From contig NZ_CANLVF010000001.1 in assembly GCF_947494555.1 (NCBI RefSeq), positions 248,001-312,000 of the forward strand: a DNA stretch of 64,000 nucleotides, in the 5' to 3' direction. Every line of letters begins with the position of its first letter. Within the stretch, counting starts at the first letter, position 1. A model generated the notes under the pieces. That model searched no databases. It was not told the DNA's origin and saw only the letters and a program-made list of their open reading frames with translations. Both the position numbers and the translations under genes were made by a program. Source of the stretch: an uncultured Roseibium sp. (GTDB taxonomy: Bacteria > Pseudomonadota > Alphaproteobacteria > Rhizobiales > Stappiaceae). Positions 9,495 through 19,051 of this stretch are shown piece after piece.

Positions 9495-10267
9495 CGCCCG
9501 TTTTCAGGAAACCCACGGATCCATTCCAGCCGAAAATCCGAGGAACACCTCCAGCGCCTTGCGCTCCGATCCTGTACGATCAAACCCTGTCGAACCGCCG
9601 CGCAATCGTGATCCCAGATGACGTTGCACCCCTGTGGATAACCGATCACGTTTTTCAGATATTTTTTGCAGAAACACTCAGAAACACACCCATAAAGTGC
9701 GTGTGGAAGTGTGTCGTTGCACGCGGAATTTTGCGGTAAATCGAGTATTTTTGACAGTAATATTACAACTTTATGCAGGTAATTTACGACCTATTTACAA
9801 CCTTAGTCATTCGTGACAGTCTCGCGTTAAACGGGTGCTGGGTCTTGCAGGTTCGCCATGCTTTCGGGGTGTTCGGAAGCTGTCGGCGGTGATTTGCCTA
9901 GTCGAGAGCAAGCGCATTTGGGGGCGACGTGAGGTATGCAAATTTCAAGTGAGAGACCGGTTGAGCCAGCGCTGCCGCTGAATGAGGTAAGTGATGTTTG
10001 TCTTCTCTTGGATTTGGAGGACGCAAGTCCGAGTTTGGAAGCGAACCTCCTCGGGTTTTCAATCGGTCGGTTAACAAGCGTGTCACTAGAGAAGTTGATA
10101 AACGTGCACGATGCAGCGATCAAATTTCCTGTTTCTAGGGTCAAAGAACCTGCTCTCGCAACACCAATTACTTTTGTCGAAATGAATTGTTGGTTTGGGT
10201 AAGTTCGGATCGCGGGCTCTTGCCGCATACGAATCGAACCCTAACCCCAGAGAAGAGAAGACCGTAG
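9495..10267. other. AT-rich gap before the toxin-immunity locus
   Basis: These 773 bases mark the left border of the toxin locus. By eye, 9630-9830 is clearly AT-richer than the TetR gene before it. Two opposed open frames around 9830-10230 have no ribosome site or recognisable motif, and I do not call them. The promoter for the first immunity gene and the toxin should lie near 10150-10260. I see no tRNA, attachment-site pair or transposase that would define an island boundary. Confidence 0.5.
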
Positions 10268-10876
10268 ATGCCTTATTTCATGACAACAAACTACGAAGGA
10301 GTACCAAGCATTGAGAGAGATGAATATTGGAACGATCAATGGGGTAGTATTGTAGAAACTCTACTTGAGCCAATTGATAAGGGTTTAAATGTTGATGCGA
10401 AATACTTCCCGTTGGGTGGGTACTTAAGAGAAGAAATGCCAATCATTCCCGATCTTTTCTCTATTCAATATTGGTTTTGTACAAGTGTCATCCGGGAAGC
10501 GATAGAGCGTCTGGAGCCTAGTCGACACAAATTTCACCCATTTACATTGCGTGACGTAGAAAACAAAAAAACTGTAAAGGAGTTATTCATCATAAATATT
10601 TTAGATCCGATTGACTTACTGGATGTCAGTAATTCGCAGAATCTTGATGTTTATACAGATTTAGCCGGCAAGCGCGGAGTTGCACTTAATCCTGCTTATC
10701 TATCCATGGAAAAACGTGAAATTTCGCTGCGCGATGATGGAACACAAAAGCGTCATCTTTGGTTGGGCCCCGGCGCATACGGGCCAGGTAAGGCGTTTGT
10801 ATCTGATGAATTGCATGAAGTAATATTGCAATACGATATAGAGCCTTCACCCCTCAAATTTTATCAAACAAAGTAA
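10268..10876 (+). CDS. Imm11-like (DUF1629-type) immunity protein, copy A
   Basis: This is a 202-residue cytoplasmic protein without signal peptide or membrane helix. The centre and C-terminus have the Imm11/DUF1629 look: LFSIQYWFC.SVIREAIERLEP, then FHPFTLRD, ELFIINILDPIDLLDV, and HLWLGPGAYGPGKAFVSDELHE near the end. It is closely related to the gene at 20381; both begin MPYFMTT and share roughly half of their residues by eye. It ends 26 bases before the start of the giant AHH-nuclease RTX protein on the same strand. I infer that it protects the producer against that nuclease. Its DNA is AT-rich compared with the flanking chromosome, a sign of transfer. Confidence 0.75.
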   Translation: MPYFMTTNYEGVPSIERDEYWNDQWGSIVETLLEPIDKGLNVDAKYFPLGGYLREEMPIIPDLFSIQYWFCTSVIREAIERLEPSRHKFHPFTLRDVENKKTVKELFIINILDPIDLLDVSNSQNLDVYTDLAGKRGVALNPAYLSMEKREISLRDDGTQKRHLWLGPGAYGPGKAFVSDELHEVILQYDIEPSPLKFYQTK

Positions 10877-10902
10877 TTACTTGTTAAATATTGGAAAATC
10901 AA

Positions 10903-13900
10903 ATGTCTACAAGTACAGCCCAGAAAATACGCGACAAAGCGCGTAGTGTTGTCAAGTCGTTGTTTGGCGAAAATCCATTGCCAAATAACGCTGTATGGGA
11001 GGCGCATCATCTAATCTCAGTAAAAGTTTATGAAGAGCTAGAAGATAAGCTGAAGGCTTTAGGCATTGGACTCAACGATTTTGATAACTTAATTCCGCTT
11101 CCAACTAATGCGGATGTTGCGAGCAACCTTAATCTCGCGAAGCATACAAGGCACGTCGACAAGTACGATGAAATCGTGAAGGGCAGGCTAAATATAATAC
11201 TTGATTCAGGCGCTGACAAGAAAACCAAGATAGATGCCATAACTGCTCTCAAAAACAACCTTCGCGAAGGTCTCGCGCCCGGTATCAAGTTCGACACTAA
11301 GATTGATGGTGACAAAGTCAAAGTAGAAGGAAGCTACGACGCTAACACTACAAAGAAACCAGAAATCCATCTTACACAAACAGACAAGATTGCAATAAAC
11401 GAGGCCTCGAAAGCGGGAGTTGCGCCCGACAGCTACGTTAAAAAAGGACTTGAGGATTTTGGTAAGGCGGAACTCGGCAAAATCAATCAGGCGTCGCTTC
11501 AAAAAATGAACGCAATCAAGGCGCTCGATGGGCTTCAGAAACACGTAGGCGGCCTGGATCCTGGGTCAAAAGGCCAAGTTGCGGGTTTCACCGATAAACT
11601 TGCGAATAAATTGCATGACATAAGCAAAGCACTAGACAATTCCGGCGTTAAATCAGCTTTCGATGATCTTACCCCAGGTTCGTCGGCGGTCTTACGACAA
11701 GGCGACGCTTTTGATGATGTTCTAAAGGGTTTGGGTAAGTATCTCGGGCCATTGGGCGACATCATTTCAGTCCTTATGCACGCTGAGGCGGCGCGCCAAG
11801 CATTTCTTGAAAATGACAATGAAGCGGCTGCTTCTCATATCGGCGCGGCGATCGGCGACATTGGCGGTGGTTTGTTAGCGGGCTTGGCTGCAGCAGCTAT
11901 TCTAGTAGCATTGGGTACGCCGCCAGGCGCCGCGCTTACCTTGGCGGCATTGGCCGCGGGCGCGTTTGGTTCATACTATGGCGAAAAGTTTTTGGGTGAG
12001 GCGGGCGCCGCGTTTTATCGTGCGTTGACCGGTGCGGATGATGCTGACGATCCTTATGGCGACTTGTTCGGGGACGGAGGCCCCCTCGAAGGCCAGGAGG
12101 GGCAATTTCCTTCACCGGAAGTTCTCTCGTCGCTTCTGGGTTACTTTCAAGCTTTCTTCCCGACACTCGCTGCAGCTGTTGATCTCATCAACCTCTTCGA
12201 AGCTGTTGCGGGGCTGATTGATCCGCTGGTGATCGATCTCGATGGGGATGGGGTCACGACCACGGCCGTTGAAAACTCCACCGCCTATTTCGATCTCGAT
12301 AACAATGGTGTTGCCGAGCGGGCAGGCTGGATCGAGCCGGAAGATGGGTTCGTGGTGCATGACTGGAGCGGTGATGGCATCATCAACAACCGCTCCGAAC
12401 AGTTTGCCACCTTCGATGAACTCAGCCGCCACGACACCAATGGCGATGGCGTGATTTCGGCCGAAGACACTGCCGAGACCAAGCTGATGGACCTGGATGG
12501 CGACGGTCTGCTGGAAAACGTCACCCTTGGCTATGACAGCCTCAAGGTCTGGGTCGATGCGAATTCGGACGGCAAGACCGACGAAGGCGAGTTGAAGACA
12601 CTGGCCGAGCTCGGCATTACGTCGATCGATCTCGACAAGACCACCATTGACGTTGTCGACAATGGCAACGAGCTGAACGCGAAATCGATTGTCTCCTTCG
12701 GCGATGGTACAACGGCCGACATTTACGGTATTTCCTTCAACCGCGACACGACCGATGCGGACTTCTCCGCGCGCATCGCGGCTCTGGATCTGTCTCCGGA
12801 AAATCTTGCCCCACGCATCGACGCGTTCCTGTTGCCGCAGCTGGCAGGGGCCGGCAACGTTCCCTCACTTTTGATCGCAGCGCTTGAAAGCGATGATGTT
12901 CTGAATGTCCTGAGGGGCGCGGCGGATTTCAAGGTCAGCGAGACCGAGGAATACATGCTGCGCGTGCAACAGTTGCTGGTTGACTGGGCCGGTGTCGGTG
13001 ATGTCGATCCGGGTCCGTCGGACCATGGGAACCAGCGCCACATCGCGGCCATGGAAGAGTTTGCCGGACAGGAATTTCCTTTCTCCACGGGCGGTGTGCG
13101 CGGAAAGGCACTGGATGCCGGCTGGGATGCGTTCGTTTCCGGCATCGGCCTGCGCATTGCGCTTCAGGTCGACACGGATTTCAATCCGGGTGGGCTAATC
13201 TCCTATGACCCACAAACCGATGGCTTTGCGGGTGATTTCGTAGGCTTTGTCGAGCATATCAGCGACGTCATGTTCGAAGATGCTTTAACCTCCAGCTTCG
13301 ACAACCAGGGCCTGCTGCGGATGGTTGACGTGCTGTGGCAAAGCGTCGGCGACGGACTGACCAGTGCGCAACAAGGTGTGTTCGATGCCTTCTTTACCGA
13401 GGCTTTCACACTGCATCCGCAGGCTGTTCCGACGTCGTTCTATGCCAATTCCAAATATTACGACCCGGAGCACAATCTCAGCCTGGATCCGGATTACGTA
13501 CCGCTGAAAGCAGTGGCAGGTGTCAGCCTGGTGCCGGGCGGTGACCGCGTTATTCACTTGGCCGACGTCGATACCGATTTTCACGATTATGAAGGCGGTG
13601 ACGATGAGGGCAAGACCTACGATCTGACCCTGAACGAGGCCGGCGCCCTGATGGGGACTGTCACCGAATTCAATGACAATGCCTCGGACAACGGTCTGAA
13701 CTACTACGGTGCAGGTGACGACTATTATGCCGGCGACGACGGCAGCGATCTTTATTACTTTGGCAGCAGTGTCGGCTACGACACGATTTTTGAAGATGAT
13801 CTCTATCACAAAAATATAGACGATGTTGACTTGCTGCTGGTCGCCAGCACCAAGGAAAACACGATCCTGACCCGGCAAGGCGAAGACCTATTCATCAGTT

Positions 13901-16900
13901 GGGGGGGATCCGGCAGCATCGTCAGGGTCCAGGAACAGTTTCAGAATGATCATGCTTTCGAGGGCATTGTCTTTGGCGCAAGTGCGGGTATGGACGCACC
14001 GGAGGTGATCGAATTCGACGCTGCGTGGATTGAGGCAAATTCCTGGTATCGCGGTGGAGACGGCCGGGACGCTCTGATCGGTTCGAATGACGACGAAAAC
14101 TTCCATGGCGCAAGGGGTGACGACTATATCGACGTTAAGCACGGCATCGATAAGATCGCCTACAAATCCGGTGACGGCAATGATGTTCTGGTTGGCGGCG
14201 GGTCCTCAACCACTTTGCAGCTTGAAGATCTCGATCCCGGGGATCTCTTCCTCTTCATTCGTCTTGAGACGCTCTACATCGAAGACCGCAAGACCGGTCA
14301 TGTCATTACCGTTGAAGATCAGCTGACCGGCCGCGGTCTCACAGAAATTTCCTTTGAGAACGGCGAAAGCTGGAGCCGGGCCGAAATCGAGGCCCGCGCG
14401 ATCGTTGTCGGAACCGAATTTGCCGATGAACTTCAGGGCTCGGACCGTGCCGACACTTACTGGGGGCAGGAAGGCAGCGACGTTCTGCGGGGCGGGAAAA
14501 ACAGCGATACCTTTCTTTGGGCCACGGGCGACGGCAATGATTTCATCAGTGAGTATGCGCTCGACTATGGCACCGATGTTCTGAAGCTGACCGACGTCAC
14601 GTTCCAGGATGTCTACCTGACTCGCGGAAACGCCAACGACAATACGGAAAGCACCCTCTTTATCACCATCAAGGCGACAGGTGAAGTGATTACGCTTTCT
14701 TCCCAGTTCTACAGTCAATCCGGTGTTGAGCTGATTGAATTCGCCGACGGGCAGACGATCGACCAGGCCGAAATGCTGGCCAATCTCACGTTGGTCGGAA
14801 CAGATCAAAGTGAAATTCTTTACGGCAGCTATGCATCGGAACGCATCATTGGAGGTCTCGGGGATGACTTCCTGCGTGGCAGTTCTGAGGGCGACATCTA
14901 CGAGTACATGTCCGGCGATGGCAATGACACCATCTACGAGACGACAACAGGCTCGGACGCCGACGTTCTGGAACTTACGGATCTGACGCTCGCCGATGTC
15001 TATTTGAGCACCGGGAATTACGCTGACGGAACGCAAGACGATCTGCATGTGACTGTAAAGGCAACCGGCGAGACTATTACAGTTGACCAGCAGTTCCACC
15101 CCATTGACGCGGCAGGTATCGAACAGATCGTGTTTTCCGACGGGACGACGTTCGGCGAGACCGAAATTGTCGCGAACCTGCAGCTTGTCGGCACCGATCA
15201 GGACAACACCCTGCGCGGAGGTTACTTCTCTGAGCAGATTGTCGGTGGCCTCGGCGACGATACGCTCTCCGGCGACAGCGGCGGAGATACGTACGTTTAT
15301 GCGAGCGGCGATGGCAACGACACCATATTCGAAGCATCGAACGGGGCGGGTGAAGATGTCCTGAAGTTCACCGATCTCAACGTCGCGGACGTCGAGTTCA
15401 CGCTTGGTGAACGGGCCGGCAGCCAGGGATATGACCTCTTTGTCACCGTCAAGGCGACGGGCGAGGATATTACCGTTTCGGATAATGCCATTGATGGTGC
15501 CGCAAATGGTCTGGAACGCATTGAATTCGCAGACGGAACGTCGCTTGACGCTAACGGGATTACCCATCTGGCAACCTACGGCGCAGCAGTGCCGGAAGCA
15601 TATCTTGATGGTAATGAGATGGCTAACAATCTCGTTGGAACGGAGGCCAACGAAACACTCACAGGGAATGGCGGCGACGATATTCTGCAAGGACGAGATG
15701 GCAGCGACACATACGTATTCGCCCGCGGAGACGGTTCGGACACCATAGAGGACGGCGGCAATGGCGACACGGATGCGCTCCGGATTAAGGACTACGCTGC
15801 CAGCGAGGTGTCCCTCTCGCGCATTGGCACGAGCTACGACCTTGTTCTGACGTTTTCTGGCACAAGCGATCAGATCACGCTGATCAACACTTTGAATGGC
15901 AGTTCGGCCGACCAGATTGAGAAAATTGTCTTCGACGACAATACGGTCTGGACGATGACGGATGTCAGGGAAATGGTGCTCGCTCAGGCCGGAACGGCCG
16001 GGGACGACGTCATTCTCGGCTTCAACGGTGCGGACACTCTTGCCGGAAACGCCGGGAATGACGATCTTGCCGGTGCGAGCGGGAACGACACCTATCTTTA
16101 CGCGCGTGGAGACGGCTTCGACAAGATCACCGAAAACACCTTCCACGGCACTTCCGATATGCTCAGGTTTACCGACATCAACCCGGCAGACGTCAGCGTT
16201 TACCGGGATGGCGACACCATCACACTGGTGATTGCCGAAAGCAGTCCTGGTGCAGGCGACAACGGGGCCGTCGAGCTGGTTGATTCCGCGGCGGATTTTT
16301 TCGAGCGCGGTATCGAAAGCATTGTTTTTGCCGATGGGACAGTGTGGTCGCGGAACGACTGGGTCAGCGTTGCGGTCGAAAACGCGGCCCCAACGGTCGA
16401 AGGCAACACAGTAACCGCTCTCGTACCCGGCGCGCCCATCACGATCGCGCATTCGGAACTGCTTGGAAATGACAGCGATCCGGATTCGGACGCGCTCTCT
16501 ATCATCGGGTTCCGGAATGTCGTCGGCGGTCAGGTTTCGCTCGGGGCGGGCGGTACATTCATCGTCACTCTGGACGACGATAATGTTCCGGTCACCTTCG
16601 ACTATCTGGTCACGGATGGTGTCTACACCCGAACAGCAAGCGTTACCGCCGGCTATGTCCAGCCGGATGTGATCGATGAGCTTGATCCGGCGACGATCAA
16701 CGGCACGTCGGGGGACGATCTCTATCGTCTGGCGGGCGGAACGCACACGATCAATCTGGGCACCGGTGCGGATACGCTGATCGTGTCGGCGGATACCGGT
16801 GACTATACGCTTTACGACACGGGCAGCGGCGCGGCCGATGAGAATGACCGGATCATTTTCGCCGAAGGTATCGCGCTGTCCGATGTGCGCGCGCTCAGGA

Positions 16901-18849
16901 ACGGCGATCATGTTGTGCTCTCCTTCGAAGGGCTGAGCGGCAGCGTCACCATAAGAGACTTCTCGAACGATTCCTCCAGCTGGCACCAGCGTCAGATCGA
17001 CTGGTTCGAGTTCTCGGACGGAACCGTTCTGAGCCACGAGGATTTCTTCGCCGAGACCTACTTCAAGGGCACGGTTGGCAACGATGTCATTCGGGGCACT
17101 TATGGTGTCGATACGTTCACACTCGGCCTCGGATCCGACACGCTTTACCTCAACCGTGGCTCCGACCGTATCGTCATGTCGGATGCGATCAGCGACATCC
17201 GTCTGCATGACTGGGGACGGTCGTCCTCGGACGTCGACGATACGCTGGTCTTTGCCGATGGCATCACCATCGACGAGATCATCGGAACGCGCGATGGCGA
17301 TCATATCCGGCTGAGCTTCACCGACCGTGCCGGGTCAATCACCATTGAACAGGCATCACGCGATGTCTCCTGGTATCTGGAACGCCAGATAGACTGGTTC
17401 GAATTCTCCGACGGCACACGCCTCAGCTATCAGGACTTTTATGCCCAGACCTATTTCAAGGGCACGGACGGTAACGATGTTATTAGGGGCACCTATGGCG
17501 CGGATACGTTCACGCTCGGCCTCGGGTCCGACACGATCTATCTGCACCGCGGCTCCGACCGTATTGTGATGTCGGACGCGATCGGCGATATCCGCCTGCA
17601 CGACTGGGGCCGTTCGTCTTCGGATGTCAACGACACGCTGGTCTTTGCCGACGGCATCACCATTGACGAGATCATCGGTACCCGGGACGGCGACCACATC
17701 CGGCTGAGTTTCACCGACAGGGCCGGATCGATCACCATCGAACAGGCGTCGCGTGACGTTTCCTGGTATCTTGAGCGGCAGATCGACTGGTTCGAGTTCT
17801 CCGACGGCACACGTCTCAATTTCCAGGACTTTTATGCCCAGACCTACTTCAAGGGCACGGATGGCGACGATGTCATAAGAGGCACTTACGGCGCGGACAC
17901 GTTTACGCTGGGTCTTGGCTCCGATACCATCTACACCCATCGCGGATCCGACCGGATCATCATGTCGGATGCCATTGGCGACATTCGCATTCAGGAATGG
18001 GGCCGCAGTTCATCGGACCTCAACGACACGCTGGTGTTTGCAAGCGGGATCACGATCGACCAGATCAACGTCACCTATTCTGAGGATGATCTGGTGCTGA
18101 CCTTCGATGGCAGAAGCGGCAGCATCGCCATTCTGGAGGCCCTGCGCGAAGTATCCTGGTACCAGGAGTACCAGATCGAGTGGTTCGAGTTCTCAGACGG
18201 AACGCGGCTCAGCCATACCGATTTCCTCAACCAGACCTATTTCTCCGGCACGGACCAGAATGACGACATCTTCGGCACCTATGGCAACGACGTCCTGAAT
18301 GGCGGCGACGGAGACGACATCCTGAACGGGGGACGCGGCGACGACGATCATTACGGCGGCGCTGGCAACGACCTGATCATCGCCAATCAGGGTGCGGATA
18401 CGTTCGATGGCGGCGCGGATGTCGATACGCTCGACTTCACCTTCGCGACCGGAGACGAAGTCTTCGACCTGACAGCTGGTACGGTGGCCTTCGAAAGCGG
18501 GGGATCGGAAACCATCCTCAACTTCGAAAATCTGATCGCGGGCAGCGGCGACAACCGCATCATCGGTTCCTCGGTGGACAATCAGTTCACCGGTGGCGGC
18601 GGCAGCGACACATTCGTGTTCTCCGTCAATGCGGGCGGTCACGATACGATCATGGACTTCAGCGCAGGTGCAGGATCTGCTGATCTACTTGAATTCGGCA
18701 CCAGCCAGTTCGCAGACTTAGCGTCCGTGATCGCTGCAGCGACTGATGATGGCACGGACACGACGATCACGATTGATGCGGCCACCAGCATCATTCTGAA
18801 AAGCGTCCTTGTCTCCGATCTGCACCAAGACGATTTCCAGTTCGTCTAG
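10903..18849 (+). CDS. Giant type I-secreted RTX protein with N-terminal AHH nuclease and FrpC-like self-processing module
   Basis: This is a 2648-residue predicted secreted toxin. I prefer the ATG at 10903 (TTGGAAA upstream) to the TTG at 10891. Domains in order: residues about 25-100 are an AHH-type HNH nuclease (WEAHHLIS with AHH at 34-36, then GIGLNDFDNLIPLP and KHTRHVDKY with His at 81 and 84). Residues about 309-365 are glycine/alanine-rich and hydrophobic. At 440-614 there is a FrpC-type self-processing module beginning at the Asp440-Pro441 bond (DPLVIDLDGDG) with about six DxDxDG calcium loops. From about 886 to the end there are RTX-like beta-roll repeats, interrupted near 1826-1919 by a cadherin-like segment. 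The C-terminus (DTIMDFSAGAG ... DDFQFV) resembles type I secretion signals. Four Imm11-like genes flank it. I infer an antibacterial nuclease; delivery and targets are unproven. Confidence 0.85.
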   Translation: MSTSTAQKIRDKARSVVKSLFGENPLPNNAVWEAHHLISVKVYEELEDKLKALGIGLNDFDNLIPLPTNADVASNLNLAKHTRHVDKYDEIVKGRLNIILDSGADKKTKIDAITALKNNLREGLAPGIKFDTKIDGDKVKVEGSYDANTTKKPEIHLTQTDKIAINEASKAGVAPDSYVKKGLEDFGKAELGKINQASLQKMNAIKALDGLQKHVGGLDPGSKGQVAGFTDKLANKLHDISKALDNSGVKSAFDDLTPGSSAVLRQGDAFDDVLKGLGKYLGPLGDIISVLMHAEAARQAFLENDNEAAASHIGAAIGDIGGGLLAGLAAAAILVALGTPPGAALTLAALAAGAFGSYYGEKFLGEAGAAFYRALTGADDADDPYGDLFGDGGPLEGQEGQFPSPEVLSSLLGYFQAFFPTLAAAVDLINLFEAVAGLIDPLVIDLDGDGVTTTAVENSTAYFDLDNNGVAERAGWIEPEDGFVVHDWSGDGIINNRSEQFATFDELSRHDTNGDGVISAEDTAETKLMDLDGDGLLENVTLGYDSLKVWVDANSDGKTDEGELKTLAELGITSIDLDKTTIDVVDNGNELNAKSIVSFGDGTTADIYGISFNRDTTDADFSARIAALDLSPENLAPRIDAFLLPQLAGAGNVPSLLIAALESDDVLNVLRGAADFKVSETEEYMLRVQQLLVDWAGVGDVDPGPSDHGNQRHIAAMEEFAGQEFPFSTGGVRGKALDAGWDAFVSGIGLRIALQVDTDFNPGGLISYDPQTDGFAGDFVGFVEHISDVMFEDALTSSFDNQGLLRMVDVLWQSVGDGLTSAQQGVFDAFFTEAFTLHPQAVPTSFYANSKYYDPEHNLSLDPDYVPLKAVAGVSLVPGGDRVIHLADVDTDFHDYEGGDDEGKTYDLTLNEAGALMGTVTEFNDNASDNGLNYYGAGDDYYAGDDGSDLYYFGSSVGYDTIFEDDLYHKNIDDVDLLLVASTKENTILTRQGEDLFISWGGSGSIVRVQEQFQNDHAFEGIVFGASAGMDAPEVIEFDAAWIEANSWYRGGDGRDALIGSNDDENFHGARGDDYIDVKHGIDKIAYKSGDGNDVLVGGGSSTTLQLEDLDPGDLFLFIRLETLYIEDRKTGHVITVEDQLTGRGLTEISFENGESWSRAEIEARAIVVGTEFADELQGSDRADTYWGQEGSDVLRGGKNSDTFLWATGDGNDFISEYALDYGTDVLKLTDVTFQDVYLTRGNANDNTESTLFITIKATGEVITLSSQFYSQSGVELIEFADGQTIDQAEMLANLTLVGTDQSEILYGSYASERIIGGLGDDFLRGSSEGDIYEYMSGDGNDTIYETTTGSDADVLELTDLTLADVYLSTGNYADGTQDDLHVTVKATGETITVDQQFHPIDAAGIEQIVFSDGTTFGETEIVANLQLVGTDQDNTLRGGYFSEQIVGGLGDDTLSGDSGGDTYVYASGDGNDTIFEASNGAGEDVLKFTDLNVADVEFTLGERAGSQGYDLFVTVKATGEDITVSDNAIDGAANGLERIEFADGTSLDANGITHLATYGAAVPEAYLDGNEMANNLVGTEANETLTGNGGDDILQGRDGSDTYVFARGDGSDTIEDGGNGDTDALRIKDYAASEVSLSRIGTSYDLVLTFSGTSDQITLINTLNGSSADQIEKIVFDDNTVWTMTDVREMVLAQAGTAGDDVILGFNGADTLAGNAGNDDLAGASGNDTYLYARGDGFDKITENTFHGTSDMLRFTDINPADVSVYRDGDTITLVIAESSPGAGDNGAVELVDSAADFFERGIESIVFADGTVWSRNDWVSVAVENAAPTVEGNTVTALVPGAPITIAHSELLGNDSDPDSDALSIIGFRNVVGGQVSLGAGGTFIVTLDDDNVPVTFDYLVTDGVYTRTASVTAGYVQPDVIDELDPATINGTSGDDLYRLAGGTHTINLGTGADTLIVSADTGDYTLYDTGSGAADENDRIIFAEGIALSDVRALRNGDHVVLSFEGLSGSVTIRDFSNDSSSWHQRQIDWFEFSDGTVLSHEDFFAETYFKGTVGNDVIRGTYGVDTFTLGLGSDTLYLNRGSDRIVMSDAISDIRLHDWGRSSSDVDDTLVFADGITIDEIIGTRDGDHIRLSFTDRAGSITIEQASRDVSWYLERQIDWFEFSDGTRLSYQDFYAQTYFKGTDGNDVIRGTYGADTFTLGLGSDTIYLHRGSDRIVMSDAIGDIRLHDWGRSSSDVNDTLVFADGITIDEIIGTRDGDHIRLSFTDRAGSITIEQASRDVSWYLERQIDWFEFSDGTRLNFQDFYAQTYFKGTDGDDVIRGTYGADTFTLGLGSDTIYTHRGSDRIIMSDAIGDIRIQEWGRSSSDLNDTLVFASGITIDQINVTYSEDDLVLTFDGRSGSIAILEALREVSWYQEYQIEWFEFSDGTRLSHTDFLNQTYFSGTDQNDDIFGTYGNDVLNGGDGDDILNGGRGDDDHYGGAGNDLIIANQGADTFDGGADVDTLDFTFATGDEVFDLTAGTVAFESGGSETILNFENLIAGSGDNRIIGSSVDNQFTGGGGSDTFVFSVNAGGHDTIMDFSAGAGSADLLEFGTSQFADLASVIAAATDDGTDTTITIDAATSIILKSVLVSDLHQDDFQFV
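14407..15580 (+). repeat. Diverged ~390-base coding repeats in the RTX gene
   Basis: A beta-roll module starting V-V/L-G-T-D/E recurs at 14407, 14794 and 15187, so the spacing is 387 and 393 bases (129 and 131 residues). Each unit holds a degenerate GGxGDD-type RTX turn, a SGDGNDTI segment, a strand pair with VTVKATGE, and an IEFADG-type ending. The units are diverged, so they are older than the tandem copies further downstream. Confidence 0.7.
17056..18234 (+). repeat. Three tandem 393-base near-identical coding repeats in the RTX gene
   Basis: Units begin at 17056, 17449 and 17842, each exactly 393 bases (131 residues), and a partial continuation begins at 18235. Every unit starts TYFKGT, runs through GSDRIVMSD, WGRSSSD and DTLVFA, and ends with IDWFEFSDGT or a close variant. 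The first two are nearly identical in protein. Such recent tandem duplication lets the repeat number vary by slipped recombination and is a risk for assembly collapse. Confidence 0.85.
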
Positions 18850-18890
18850 TCCGCAGGCTTTGCGGTTGGCGCTTTAGAGGCGACTGAAGC

Positions 18891-18912
18891 GCCCCGCACG
18901 AGCGTGCGGGGC
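18891..18912 (+). terminator. Hairpin after the RTX gene
   Basis: GCCCCGCACG at 18891-18900 and CGTGCGGGGC at 18903-18912 form a 10-base perfect stem with a tiny loop, 42 bases after the toxin stop. There is no T-run behind it, so it may pause or protect the transcript rather than fully terminate it. Read-through to the immunity genes is possible. Confidence 0.5.
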
Positions 18913-19051
18913 AGCTAAACGCTGAAGACCAAGACTTGTGCTGGAGGCTCAGTGTGCGACTGTGTTCACTTGGTGTCTGGTTTGGAGTGCATTTTCAGGC
19001 AAGCTGGTATGGAAGGTGCGCGCGTGGCTATGCGTGGACAGGGTGATTGGC

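Noticed and set aside
9827..10228. Opposed open frames of 133 (minus) and 88 (plus) codons before immunity copy A
   Set aside because: Neither has a ribosome site, a recognisable motif or convincing codon use. The minus one would also occupy the likely promoter of the toxin locus.
10200..10240. GGTTCGATTC-like T-arm on the minus strand, considered as part of a tRNA attachment site
   Set aside because: No acceptor, D or anticodon stem can be folded around it.
14206..17304. A minus-strand open frame of more than 1000 codons opposite the RTX gene
   Set aside because: It is the antisense of the repeated, GC-rich RTX coding sequence; it has no ribosome site or recognisable domain, and the plus frame has clear RTX structure.
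17056..18234. Regular repeats considered as a CRISPR array or minisatellite
   Set aside because: The unit is 393 bases, in frame and coding, with no spacers; it is a protein domain repeat.
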